A stretch of DNA of 64,000 nucleotides, taken from Sphaerisporangium melleum. GTDB taxonomy: Bacteria; Actinomycetota; Actinomycetes; Streptosporangiales; Streptosporangiaceae. The notes under the pieces are model-generated. The model saw only the letters and a program-made list of their open reading frames with translations, was not told where the DNA came from and made no database searches. How positions within the stretch are numbered: the first letter of the stretch is position 1; each line of letters opens with the position of its first letter. Below are positions 7,989 through 16,035 of this stretch, one piece after another. The position numbers and the translations under genes are program-made. The DNA is taken from contig NZ_BMNT01000006.1 in the NCBI RefSeq assembly GCF_014646695.1, positions 69,671-133,670 on the forward strand, given 5' to 3'.

Positions 7989-8030
7989 GGCATCGTGATG
8001 AAGTTGCGCTTGTCCCGGTGTTCGCCCCTG

Positions 8031-8059
8031 GAGGGTGCGGTCCGCGGGGGCGCACCCTC
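8031..8059 (+). terminator. Intrinsic terminator between convergent genes
   Basis: A perfect 9-bp stem GAGGGTGCG / CGCACCCTC with an 11-base loop is followed on the plus strand by TTACTTTCC. It lies between the HATPase (plus) and the CPT-like gene (minus), right at the latter's stop codon. Confidence 0.75.
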
Positions 8060-8632
8060 TTACTTTCCTGCTTCCGGCGGGAGGTGGTCTTCGCCGGGGG
8101 ATCGCAGGTGGGCGGCGATGGTCTGGGCGCAGGTGAGGGAGGCGGTTCGGGTGGTGTCGACCTCCAGGTCGTAGCGCACACCTTCGTGGACCACCGTGGC
8201 CTGTGTCGCCGCCATTCCCGTGATGCGGTCTCCTCTGGCCTTCTCGCGCTCGGCGGCGGTCGTGCTGTCGCACCGGACGCCGACCCACAGGACGTCCAGC
8301 CCGCCGAGTGCTCGTTGCCAACGCCGCTGTGAATGCGCCCCGCCGAGGAAGACGTCATCGATGATCACGGGGGCGCCGGCACGGGCCATCGCGGCGATCC
8401 CTTCCATCCACGCCGACTGCAGCGCCATGAAGTCCGCGCCGACGCTCACGCCGCCGTCGGCGGCGAACTCGAGCCCCGTGTCCGAGGCCTGCATGGACCG
8501 CGGCATCGCCTCGATGAGCGAGTCGACGCCGAACGTGAGCCACGGTCGCGGCAGGACGGCCTGCAGATGCCGGGCGATCGTGGACTTGCCCGCACTGGAC
8601 CCGCCGTTGAGCACGATCACCTGGGTCGCCAT
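8060..8632 (-). CDS. Chloramphenicol phosphotransferase-like P-loop kinase
   Basis: The 190-aa protein matches the CPT family of P-loop enzymes. The Walker A is [11 protein letters not shown] and [14 protein letters not shown] carries the catalytic Asp of chloramphenicol 3-O-phosphotransferase. IIDDVFLGG and [22 protein letters not shown] follow, the latter being the usual ATP-lid region. The Streptomyces venezuelae enzyme self-protects against chloramphenicol, but most homologues have unproven substrates and many are unrelated to resistance. ATG 8632 is preferred; no strong ribosome-binding site is seen. No chloramphenicol biosynthesis gene is nearby. Confidence 0.85.
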   Translation of the reverse strand: MATQVIVLNGGSSAGKSTIARHLQAVLPRPWLTFGVDSLIEAMPRSMQASDTGLEFAADGGVSVGADFMALQSAWMEGIAAMARAGAPVIIDDVFLGGAHSQRRWQRALGGLDVLWVGVRCDSTTAAEREKARGDRITGMAATQATVVHEGVRYDLEVDTTRTASLTCAQTIAAHLRSPGEDHLPPEAGK

Positions 8633-8817
8633 GACGTACACGCTAGAGGTTCGGCCACCAGGCCGGGAAACCGTTTTCGGCTGAACGCCGCCCGCCGAGA
8701 CGTCCTGGCGAACACCCTCCGGCCGGTGGCCGCTGCGCCGGGTTCGGGGCCGGCCCAGCGCTACTTCGCCGAGCCGGCCGACCGCGCCGGATAGGCGTCC
8801 TTCCGTCAGATGAGGGT

Positions 8818-8845
8818 TTGAAAAGTGATATCACTTTGCTATGGT
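8818..8845 (+). promoter_or_regulatory. SPFH operon promoter with nested perfect palindrome
   Basis: A -35-like TTGAAA (8818-8823) and a -10-like TATGGT (8840-8845) are 16 bp apart. The whole spacer region is occupied by AAAGTGATATCACTTT (8822-8837), a perfect 16-bp palindrome. A protein bound there would block RNA polymerase. The ribbon-helix-helix protein encoded two genes on is the obvious candidate. This placement also excludes ATG 8841 as the SPFH start. Confidence 0.7.
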
Positions 8846-8876
8846 GGTGCCATCGGATGAGCCCCCTGGAGGAACG

Positions 8877-9797
8877 ATGGTCGCCATGGAGAAGCTGGAC
8901 GAGGTCGCGGTGGACATGCCCGCACCGCAGGTGAGCGAGCGGCGTCCGCTGGAGGCGTCGGGGTGGCCCATCGTGGGGCTGGCCCTGCTGCTGACCGCGG
9001 CGGGGGTCGCGGTGCTCATCGCCCAGGGCGAGCAGGGCTCGCCGGCCCTGATCGGGGTCGGGGTCGCGCTCATCTTCGTCGCCGTCCTGCTGCTGAGCGG
9101 GCTGATGGCGGTCGCGCCCGGACAGGCCAGGGTCGTGCAGCTGCTCGGCCGCTACCTGGGCACGGTCCGTACCGACGGCCTGCGCTGGACGATCCCGTTC
9201 ACCCAGCGGCGGACGATCTCGACGCGCATCCGCAACCACGAGACCGACATCGCCAAGGTGAACGACATCGACGGCAACCCGATCGAGATGGCGGCCGTCG
9301 TGGTGTGGCAGGTCGAGGACACGGCCAAGGCCCTGTTCGAGGTGGACGACTTCGTGGAGTTCGTCGCCATCCAGACCGAGACCGCCGTCCGGCACATCGC
9401 GGGCAACTACCCCTACGACTCCCACGACGACGGCCAGCTCTCGCTGCGCGACAACGCCGACGAGATCACCGCCAAGCTGTCGGCCGAGATCGCCGCCCGG
9501 GTCGCCTCGGCCGGGGTGCGGGTCATCGAGTCGCGGATCACCCGCCTCGCGTACGCGCCGGAGATCGCCCAGGCCATGCTGCGCCGCCAGCAGGCCAGCG
9601 CGATCGTCGCCGCCCGCCGGCAGATCGTCGAGGGCGCGGTCGGCATGGTGGAGGCCGCCCTGCACCGGCTGGACGCCGCCGACGTCGTCGACCTGGACGA
9701 CGAGCGGAAGGCGACGATGGTCAGCAACCTGCTGGTGGTGCTCTGCGGCGACAAGGACGTGCAGCCGGTCGTCAACACCGGCTCCCTGTACCAGTGA
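8877..9797 (+). CDS. SPFH/Band 7 (prohibitin-like) membrane protein
   Basis: The 306-aa protein has two adjacent N-terminal membrane helices (IVGLALLLTAAGVAVLIA and ALIGVGVALIFVAVLLLSGL). An SPFH domain follows: VAPGQARVVQLLGRYLGTVR, GLRWTIPF, then NDIDGNPIEMAAVVVWQVED and ETAVRHIAGNYPYD. It ends with a helical region. SPFH proteins build oligomeric scaffolds in membrane microdomains. ATG 8877 has GGAGG four bases upstream. Its stop overlaps the next gene as GTGA, so the two products are made together. Confidence 0.9.
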   Translation: MVAMEKLDEVAVDMPAPQVSERRPLEASGWPIVGLALLLTAAGVAVLIAQGEQGSPALIGVGVALIFVAVLLLSGLMAVAPGQARVVQLLGRYLGTVRTDGLRWTIPFTQRRTISTRIRNHETDIAKVNDIDGNPIEMAAVVVWQVEDTAKALFEVDDFVEFVAIQTETAVRHIAGNYPYDSHDDGQLSLRDNADEITAKLSAEIAARVASAGVRVIESRITRLAYAPEIAQAMLRRQQASAIVAARRQIVEGAVGMVEAALHRLDAADVVDLDDERKATMVSNLLVVLCGDKDVQPVVNTGSLYQ

Positions 9798-10240
9798 GCG
9801 AACGCAAAAAGATCCTGCTGCGGCTCGACCCGGTCGTCCACGACGCGATCGCCCGGTGGGCGGGCGACGAGTTGCGCAGCACGAACGCCCAGATCGAGTT
9901 CCTGCTGCGGCGGGCGCTGGCCGGCGCGGGCCGGCTACCCGACGAGGTGGGCGGCATGCCAAAGCGAGGCCGCCCACCGAAGAGATCCGCCGATCCGGCC
10001 GGCGATGGGCGGCCGGGACCCGGTGACCTCGATGGCGGCCGGCCTGAGCAGGAGGACGGCCCGGTGGAACCCGGCAACGCCGAGCCCGATCACCGCCGAG
10101 CCGGACCCGGCCCTCACCGCGAGCCCGGGCACGCCGAGCCCGATCATGACCGCGCCGCACACGCTGAAGGCCGGGTCAGGACGGTGGAGGGCGGCGGCCG
10201 GGACGGCTCAGGGCACTCCGAGCCGCACGGCTCGTCCTGA
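9794..10240 (+). CDS. Ribbon-helix-helix (Arc/CopG-like) DNA-binding protein with long disordered tail
   Basis: The first 45 residues (KKILLRLDPVVHDAIARWA then LRSTNAQIEFLLRRAL) have the beta strand plus two helices of an RHH dimerisation and DNA-binding domain. Residues 50-148 are a low-complexity Gly/Pro/Glu/His/Arg tail with repeated NAEPDH / HAEPDH motifs and an AT-hook-like KRGRPPKR. The start overlaps the SPFH stop (GTGA). RHH proteins are typical autorepressors, and the palindrome in the SPFH promoter is a fitting target. The tail's role is unknown. Confidence 0.8.
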   Translation: MSERKKILLRLDPVVHDAIARWAGDELRSTNAQIEFLLRRALAGAGRLPDEVGGMPKRGRPPKRSADPAGDGRPGPGDLDGGRPEQEDGPVEPGNAEPDHRRAGPGPHREPGHAEPDHDRAAHAEGRVRTVEGGGRDGSGHSEPHGSS

Positions 10241-10411
10241 ACCTTCCGGGCGGCGGCCAGAAGCTCCCTTATGGAAGAGAAGACCGACCAGAACGAGCCG
10301 GCTGCCGGGACGGCAGGGCCACTCCAAAGCGCACGGCTCGTCTTGATCTATCCGGCCGGCCCCGAACCAGGGCCGGCCGGTGCATCCCCTCATGGAGAAC
10401 AAGAGCGACAG
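10199..10411 (+). repeat. Imperfect direct duplication (about 95-105 bp) between the RHH and GPP34 genes
   Basis: Copy 1 starts at CGGGACGGC (10199) and runs to about 10291. Copy 2 starts at the same motif (10306) and runs to about 10411. Shared blocks include CGGGACGGC, AGGGC-ACTCC, GCACGGCTCGTC followed by a T/C then TGA, CCGG-rich middles, and CCCTTATGGA versus CCCTCATGGA. The copies have diverged and only copy 2 carries the 11-bp GC hairpin. Confidence 0.55.
10352..10380 (+). other. Strong GC stem-loop upstream of GPP34
   Basis: A perfect 11-bp stem CCGGCCGGCCC / GGGCCGGCCGG has a 7-base loop. It lies 40 bases before the GPP34 start codon and has no T-run. It may attenuate, stabilise or separate expression of GPP34 from the SPFH-RHH genes. 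Confidence 0.6.
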
Positions 10412-10420
10412 GAGGTACCG

Positions 10421-11056
10421 GTGAACCTGCCCGAGACCCTGCCTCAGCGGCTCTGGCTGCTGGCGTACGACGTCGAGCGCAAGCGGCTGACCTCGCGCTG
10501 GAAGCTCGGCTATCTGATCCGGGCCGGAGTCCTGGCCGAGCTGATGCTGCGCGGTCACCTCGCCGACGCCACCGGCGGTCCTGAGGTCAGGCGCACGGCC
10601 ATCGTGGACGACCAGGTGCTGGACGCCGCGTTCCAGCAGATCGCGAACTCCCGGCGGCGCACCTGGCAGCACTGGGTGAACAAGGGGTCGGGCCGCGCGG
10701 TGCGTCAGGTGCGGGACCAGCTCGAGGCCGGCGGCTGGATCCGGGTGGAGCACCGCAGGCTGCTCGGCGTCATCCCGCTGGCCAGGGTGACCGTACGCGA
10801 CACCCGGGTGGTGCGGCGGCTGGCCTCGACGGTGTCCACCGCCATGCGGGGCGGGCAGCCGGTGTCACGCATGGACGACAGGGAGGCCGCGCTCACCGCG
10901 CTCGCGGCGGTGGTGCGGCTCCGGACGGTCATGCCGGGGTCGCAGTGGCGGGCGGCCCGCAAGCGCGGCGACGAACTCGGCGACGTCGTGGCACCCGTGC
11001 CCCGCGCCCTGCACAAGGCCATCCAGGCCGCCCAGGCCGCAGCAGCGGCCGGCTGA
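10421..11056 (+). CDS. GOLPH3/VPS74-like (GPP34) domain protein
   Basis: The 211-aa protein has the GPP34 fold sequence: LPQRLWLLAYDVERKRL, then LGYLIRAGVLAELMLRGHLAD, a central IVDDQVLDAAFQQI and VRDQLEAGGWIRVE near residue 105. Eukaryotic relatives bind phosphoinositides on Golgi membranes. The actinobacterial ones are of unknown function and presumably act at the membrane surface. GTG 10421 follows an excellent AGGAGGT at a 5-base spacing. It is close downstream of an SPFH protein, which suggests a joint membrane role. Confidence 0.88.
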   Translation: MNLPETLPQRLWLLAYDVERKRLTSRWKLGYLIRAGVLAELMLRGHLADATGGPEVRRTAIVDDQVLDAAFQQIANSRRRTWQHWVNKGSGRAVRQVRDQLEAGGWIRVEHRRLLGVIPLARVTVRDTRVVRRLASTVSTAMRGGQPVSRMDDREAALTALAAVVRLRTVMPGSQWRAARKRGDELGDVVAPVPRALHKAIQAAQAAAAAG

Positions 11057-11260
11057 CCTCACCGCGTGCCGTGGGGCCGGCGGTACCTCGGACACCGGCC
11101 ACACCACGGGACGACCGGCCATGGACGGGACGCCGGGCCGGCACCGCGCCCCGAACGCGGAAGGGGCGCGGGTGGGCCCTACACGGGCGTGGGGCAGCCG
11201 TACGGGGACGCGGGCGGCGGTGGCCGGATTAGGTACGAGGGCACGGCCCCCGGTGGCGGA

Positions 11261-12151
11261 TCAGGCGTATGGGGGCGCGGGTGGTGGGGGCGGCGGGTCA
11301 CCGCGGCGGACGTCCCTGCGGACCTGGCGGATGGCATCGCGGGTCTGGCGCATGGCCTCGCGCTGGAACCGGCGGGCGTCGTCAAGAGCCTCGCGTTGGT
11401 ACCGGTGAGCGTCGTGCAGGGCTTCACGGTGGTGACGGTGGGCGTCGTCGTGAGCGCGGTGCACCTCTTCGCCCAGACCCCGCAGAGAACCCAGGTGGTC
11501 CCCGTACATCGCCCCGCGCCGTTCCAGCCACCAGTCGGTCCACGCGGCCAAGGACCGTCTGATCGGCTTGGCCCGGGAGTCACCGATGACCTTCACATCG
11601 CCCATCACGGCGTACGCGCGGACCCTGACCACCGGAACCTGCTGGCCCGGCGGCGCCTCCACGACGTCCGCCCGCTTGTCACCCATGATCGCCATGCCGC
11701 TGAGGTCGACGTCCACGCCGTCCGGCACAATGATCTTCACGTCGCCCATGACCGCGGTGGCGACGATGTCGATCTCGTTGGAACGCACCTCGGCCTCGCG
11801 CAGGTCGATGGTCACGTCGCCCATGACCGCGACCGCGCCGATCTCCTGGTCCACCCGCCACTTGCCGCGCCGCTTGGTGTCCCCCATGACGGCCACGTAC
11901 CAGCGCCGGGCCCGGCCGGGCGGCCGCGCGGGCGCGGGATGCGGGCCGGGTGCCGCGGCGGTCGCCGTGCCCCCCGGCAGATCCGCGGTGATCTGGGCCA
12001 GCTCGGCGTGGGTGACGGCGAGGTAGGCGGCCTCCGTGCGCTCGGTCAGCTCCGACAGCGTGAGGCGCCCGTCGACGGAGGCCTCTCTGAGCCGCTCCAC
12101 CACGGCCTCGCGCTCGGCATCCGAGGCGCGCATACCACCCGGATCATTCAT
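11261..12151 (-). CDS. DUF1707 protein with LiaF-like beta repeats and C-terminal coiled coil
   Basis: The 296-aa protein has an N-terminal DUF1707 domain (MRASDAEREAVVERLREAS, GRLTLSELTERTEAAYLA). The middle repeats the strand motif (V/I)MGD five times (YVAVMGDTKR, VAVMGDVTID, TAVMGDVKII, MAIMGDKRAD, YAVMGDVKVI), as in cell-wall-active antibiotic response domains. The C-terminus has an 11-residue repeat (REALHDAHRYQ, REALDDARRFQ, REAMRQTRDAI) and a Pro-rich end. It is convergent with GPP34. A cell-envelope stress role is plausible but unproven. Confidence 0.8.
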   Translation of the reverse strand: MNDPGGMRASDAEREAVVERLREASVDGRLTLSELTERTEAAYLAVTHAELAQITADLPGGTATAAAPGPHPAPARPPGRARRWYVAVMGDTKRRGKWRVDQEIGAVAVMGDVTIDLREAEVRSNEIDIVATAVMGDVKIIVPDGVDVDLSGMAIMGDKRADVVEAPPGQQVPVVRVRAYAVMGDVKVIGDSRAKPIRRSLAAWTDWWLERRGAMYGDHLGSLRGLGEEVHRAHDDAHRHHREALHDAHRYQREALDDARRFQREAMRQTRDAIRQVRRDVRRGDPPPPPPAPPYA

Positions 12152-12395
12152 GACCCGAATCTACCGCGCATCTCTGTTCCGGCTGATCCTCCCAGAGGAG
12201 GAAACGAGGATCCTCCTCCTCGGTAAGGCCTCCGGCGGGACGGGTGGGGGCACGGCCACCCTCAGGCGTCCGGCAGGGCGTCCGGACGGAGACGGCGAGC
12301 ATCCTGGCGGTGATCGTGCGAGGAGGACCGGCTGCTGCTCCACCATCGGGCACAGGGCGCCGGGTCCGCCTGATCAGGCGATCCGGTGGCTCCCG

Positions 12396-13502
12396 TCAGG
12401 GGCCGGAGAGGGCGGGGGCGGCGTGCAGGACGTCGCGGGCCAGGCCGGCGTCCCCGGTGACCTCGGCGGGGAAGGTCGCGGGAGCGCCCCGGCCGCCGAG
12501 CAGGAAGCAGAACCCGACGGCGTCGCAGGTGATCGTGGCGTCCACCGGCGACCCGTCGTCCGGCACCACGGCGCGCCCCAGGTCGAGCGGAACGTGCCAT
12601 GCCCCGCCCCCGGGGCCGGTCAGCGTGAGGCGTATCGCCCGGTCCGCGGCCTCCACGCCACTCAGGGCGCTCGTCCAGGGCAGCAGCCGGGCGCAGAAGT
12701 CGGCCGTCGGAGTGATGTGCCCGGCGACCGGCAGGGGCAGGGAACGGCCCATCGCCGCGGCGGCGTCGGCGGTGTGGATCCAGGTCTCCAGCATGCGGGC
12801 CAGCAGGTGGTCGGGTAGGGGGAAGGCCATGCCGCCCGGGGCGATGAGGGTCGCCGGGTCCAGCGAGGCTGCCCGCCGGCAGATCGCGCCGGCCTGGGCG
12901 CGCCAGTCGGCGCGGGTGAGCTCGGGCGGCTGCCCGGCGACATGGGCGATCATCGCGGCCGTACGCTCGGCCACGTCGGCGTCCGCCGCCGTCGCGGGAC
13001 CGGCGACGGGGGCGCCGATGGCGGCGGCGACCAGGCCGTCGGTGGCGGCGAGGTGGGCCAGGAGCTGCTGCAGCGTCCAGCCTTCGACGATGGTCCGCGA
13101 CCAGTCGGCCTCGCCGGCGCAGGCGAGCAGCGCGTCCATGGCGGCGACCCGGGCCGCGTACGGGGCGGCGATGCCGGCGACGGCCACGGCCGGCGGGCGG
13201 GCGGCGCGCGCGGCCGCCAGCAACCGCTCCCGCGCGCCCGGAGGCGCCTCGGACGCGGCCTCGGCCAGCACGTCGAGGCGCAGCCGCGTCACCGGATCCG
13301 CCGTCCCGGGCACCCCCGGCACGGCCCCGCCCCCGGGCTCCCCCGCCTCGCCGGTCGACACCCGGCCGGGATCGGAGGAGACGGGCGGGCGCCCTGCGGC
13401 GGGCTCGCCGGGCGTGGACGCGCGGTCAGGGCCGGGGGCGCCGAGCGTGGACGCGCGGTCAGGGCCGGGGGTGTCGCCGAGGGGGGCGGAGTGGTGGGGC
13501 AC
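12396..13502 (-). CDS. DinB-fold / mycothiol-dependent maleylpyruvate isomerase (MDMPI) N-domain protein, probable anti-sigma partner
   Basis: The 368-aa protein has a disordered Pro/Gly-rich N-terminus (residues 1-70) that includes a duplicated DRAST segment. From about residue 115 comes a DinB/MDMPI-N four-helix domain (VAAMDALLACAGEADWSRTI, GWTLQQLLAHLAATDG, ARMLETWIHTADAAAAMG), followed by a C-terminal beta domain. GTG 13502 sits 7 bases after AAGGAGG, which lies in the sigma-factor stop region; the ECF sigma gene ends 2 bases upstream. This tight pairing suggests it regulates the sigma factor rather than isomerising maleylpyruvate. Confidence 0.78.
   Translation of the reverse strand: MPHHSAPLGDTPGPDRASTLGAPGPDRASTPGEPAAGRPPVSSDPGRVSTGEAGEPGGGAVPGVPGTADPVTRLRLDVLAEAASEAPPGARERLLAAARAARPPAVAVAGIAAPYAARVAAMDALLACAGEADWSRTIVEGWTLQQLLAHLAATDGLVAAAIGAPVAGPATAADADVAERTAAMIAHVAGQPPELTRADWRAQAGAICRRAASLDPATLIAPGGMAFPLPDHLLARMLETWIHTADAAAAMGRSLPLPVAGHITPTADFCARLLPWTSALSGVEAADRAIRLTLTGPGGGAWHVPLDLGRAVVPDDGSPVDATITCDAVGFCFLLGGRGAPATFPAEVTGDAGLARDVLHAAPALSGP
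13412..13480 (-). repeat. 33-bp direct repeat, two copies, in the DinB-fold gene
   Basis: GCGTGGACGCGCGGTCAGGG plus CCGGGGG occurs at 13412 and again at 13445; the second copy is slightly longer. It duplicates 11 codons in the disordered N-terminal region. Confidence 0.8.
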
Positions 13503-13504
13503 CG

Positions 13505-14062
13505 TCACACCTCCTTCTCGGCGAGCTCGTCGGCGAGCCGGCGCAGGCCCAGCCGGATGCGGGACTTGACCGTGCCCTCGGGCAGGCCGAGTTCCACGGC
13601 CGCCTGCCGGTAGGTACGGCCACGGTAGTAGGCGAGTTCGATGGCCTCGCGCATCTCTCCGGGCAGCCTGCTCACGGCGAGCCGTACACGCGCGGCCTCG
13701 TCGGCGGCGAGCACCCAGTCCTCCAGCGGGCTCGGCTCCGGCTCGGTCAGGCGGGGGCCGATCGCCGCCACCCGGTGGCGTTCCTCGGTGCGGACGTGGT
13801 CGACGGCCCTGCGGTGCGCGATCGTGGCGAGCCACCCGCGCAGCGATCCGCGGTCGGGGTCGAACGCCAGCGGGCGCTCCCAGAAGGTGACGAAGACCTC
13901 CTGCACGATGTCCTCGGCCACCGAGCGGTCGCGGGTGACCCGCATCGCCAGGCCCAGGACCAGCGGGTACAGCCGGTCGTGCACCTCGCTCAGCGCGCTC
14001 TCGTCACCGCCGACGACGCGCTGGTGAAGCAGCCGATCGTCGGCCGTTCCTGGGCCCTCCAC
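13505..14062 (-). CDS. ECF-type RNA polymerase sigma factor
   Basis: The 185-aa protein has sigma region 2 (LYPLVLGLAMRVTRDRSVAE, DIVQEVFVTFWERP, GSLRGWLATIAHRRAVDHVR) and region 4 (LPGEMREAIELAYYRGRTYR, QAAVELGLPEGTVKSRIRLG). It resembles the SigK-like ECF factors. GTG 14062 is favoured because AAGGAGG lies 9 bases upstream; GTG 14071 directly abuts that site. The gene is divergent from aidB and followed immediately by a DinB-fold gene that probably encodes its antagonist. Confidence 0.9.
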   Translation of the reverse strand: MEGPGTADDRLLHQRVVGGDESALSEVHDRLYPLVLGLAMRVTRDRSVAEDIVQEVFVTFWERPLAFDPDRGSLRGWLATIAHRRAVDHVRTEERHRVAAIGPRLTEPEPSPLEDWVLAADEAARVRLAVSRLPGEMREAIELAYYRGRTYRQAAVELGLPEGTVKSRIRLGLRRLADELAEKEV

Positions 14063-14205
14063 CGGTCCCACCCTCCTTGGTCGACCTCGGCCGGCGACCC
14101 GAGCATCCCACTGTCGCCGCCAAATGTTGATATGGATGGCGAAGCCCGCATGGATCGGTGGCCCGCCACCCGACCGGCCCGCACCCGCACCTCCGGAGGC
14201 ATCCT

Positions 14206-15834
14206 TTGACGCACGAGGTCACCAACCAGGTCCCGCCGCTGACCGGCCACGACGTCGCGGACGATCCGGCGATGGCCGAGGGCGTCCGGCGCGAGGGAGC
14301 CGAGTGGGCGCTCGGTGAGCTGCGCATCCTCGGAACGCTCGCCGGGTCCGCCCAGGCGCAGGAGTGGGGGCGCCTGGCCAACGAGCATCCGCCGGTGCTG
14401 CGCACCCACGACCGGTACGGCGTGCGGATCGACGAGGTGGAGTTCCATCCGGCCTGGCACGAGTTGATGACCGTGGCCGTCGAGCACGGCCTGCACGCCG
14501 CTCCCTGGTCCTCGTCCCGTCCGGGCGCGCACGTGGCGCGGGCCGCGAAGTTCTTCGTGTGGTCGCAGGTCGAGGCCGGGCACGGCTGCCCGATCTCGAT
14601 GACGTACGCCTGCGTGGCGGCGCTGCGGCACAGTCCGGCCCTGGCGGCCGAGTGGGAGCCGCTGCTGGCCTCCCGCGCCTACGACTTCGGGCTGCGGCCG
14701 GCCGCGGCCAAGCGCGGGGTGCTGGCGGGGATGGCGATGACCGAGAAGCAGGGCGGCTCGGACGTGCGCGCCAACACCACCCGCGCCGAGCCGCTGGGTG
14801 ACGGGACGTACGCCATCACCGGTCACAAGTGGTTCAACTCGGCGCCGATGTGCGACGCGTTCCTGGTGCTGGCCCAGGCTCCGGGCGGGCTGTCGTGCTT
14901 CCTGCTCCCCCGCGTCCTGCCGGACGGCTCGCGCAACGCGATGCGGCTCATGCGGCTGAAGGACAAGCTCGGCAACCGGTCGAACGCCTCGGCCGAGGTC
15001 GAGTACGAGGGCGCGGTGGCCCATCTGGTGGGCGAGGAGGGGCGCGGGGTGCGCACCATCATCGAGATGGTGAACATGACCCGCCTGGACTGCGTGATCG
15101 GCTCGGCCGCCGGCATGCGGTACGGGGTGACGCAGGCGGTGCACCACGCGACCCACCGCAGGGCGTTCGGCACGGCACTGGCCGAGCGGCCGCTGATGCG
15201 CAACGTGCTCGCCGACCTGGCCGTGGAGTCGGAGGCGGCGACCGCGGTCATGCTGCGGCTGGCCGGGGCGACCGACCGGGCGATCCGCGGTGACACCGGC
15301 GAGGGCGCGCTGCGCCGTATGGCGCTGGCCGCGGCCAAGTACTGGGTGTGCAAGCGTGCGCCGGCGCACGCGGCCGAGGCGCTGGAGTGCCTGGGCGGCA
15401 ACGGGTACGTCGAGGAGTCGCAGATGCCGCGGCTGCTTCGCGAGTCCCCGCTCAACGGCATCTGGGAGGGCTCGGGCAACGTCGCCGCGCTGGACGTGCT
15501 CAGATCAATTGCGAAGGAACCGGACAACCTGGACGCCTTCTTCGGCGAGGTCGACCTCGCGAAGGGCGCCGACCCCCATCTCGACACCGCCGTTCGCCAA
15601 GCCAAGGCGGCCCTCACCGACCCCGCCACCCTTGAATACCGCGCGCGGCACACGGTCGAACGCCTTGCCCTCGTCCTCCAGGCATCCCTGCTGGTGAGAC
15701 ACGGCCCGTCCGCCGTCGCCGACGCTTTCTGCGCCTCCCGGCTGGGACCGGAACGGAGCCTGGCGTACGGCGGCCTTCCATCCGGCGTGGACCTCGGAGC
15801 GATCATCGAACGGGTCACCATGAAGATCTCCTAA
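14206..15834 (+). CDS. aidB: Acyl-CoA dehydrogenase family protein AidB
   Basis: At 542 aa this matches the length and sequence of E. coli AidB, an FAD flavoprotein of the adaptive response to alkylation that binds DNA and has weak isovaleryl-CoA dehydrogenase activity. Visible signatures are PGAHVARAAKF, GMAMTEKQGGSDVRANTTRA, GHKWFNSAPMCDAFLVLAQ, the acyl-CoA dehydrogenase C-domain and ECLGGNGYVEESQMPRL. The start is TTG 14206, six bases after GGAGG. It is divergent from the ECF sigma gene. No ada or alkB is nearby. Confidence 0.9.
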   Translation: MTHEVTNQVPPLTGHDVADDPAMAEGVRREGAEWALGELRILGTLAGSAQAQEWGRLANEHPPVLRTHDRYGVRIDEVEFHPAWHELMTVAVEHGLHAAPWSSSRPGAHVARAAKFFVWSQVEAGHGCPISMTYACVAALRHSPALAAEWEPLLASRAYDFGLRPAAAKRGVLAGMAMTEKQGGSDVRANTTRAEPLGDGTYAITGHKWFNSAPMCDAFLVLAQAPGGLSCFLLPRVLPDGSRNAMRLMRLKDKLGNRSNASAEVEYEGAVAHLVGEEGRGVRTIIEMVNMTRLDCVIGSAAGMRYGVTQAVHHATHRRAFGTALAERPLMRNVLADLAVESEAATAVMLRLAGATDRAIRGDTGEGALRRMALAAAKYWVCKRAPAHAAEALECLGGNGYVEESQMPRLLRESPLNGIWEGSGNVAALDVLRSIAKEPDNLDAFFGEVDLAKGADPHLDTAVRQAKAALTDPATLEYRARHTVERLALVLQASLLVRHGPSAVADAFCASRLGPERSLAYGGLPSGVDLGAIIERVTMKIS

Positions 15835-16035
15835 GACGGAGCGGGCGATCGGAGCGATTCCCCTTCGGATCGTGTGAAGGATCCCTGGCGGCCGCCGCGT
15901 CATCCCGTACCCCCGAAGTCCGGCGCCCTCGCGCTGCCCGTCCCTTGAACACCCTGGCCCTCACGACCGCCTCACCGGCCCGGTGGCTCCCATCAGGCGA
16001 GGGAGGGCGGCATCGTATGGTGAAAGGAGGTGGTC

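Noticed and set aside
8841..8876. ATG 8841 as the SPFH start
   Set aside because: It lies inside the predicted -10 element and adds a non-conserved leader; ATG 8877 has GGAGG upstream.
10271..10420. In-frame upstream ATG that would extend GPP34 by 50 residues
   Set aside because: The extension is low-complexity, falls in the duplicated spacer and has no ribosome-binding site, whereas GTG 10421 follows a near-perfect AGGAGGT.
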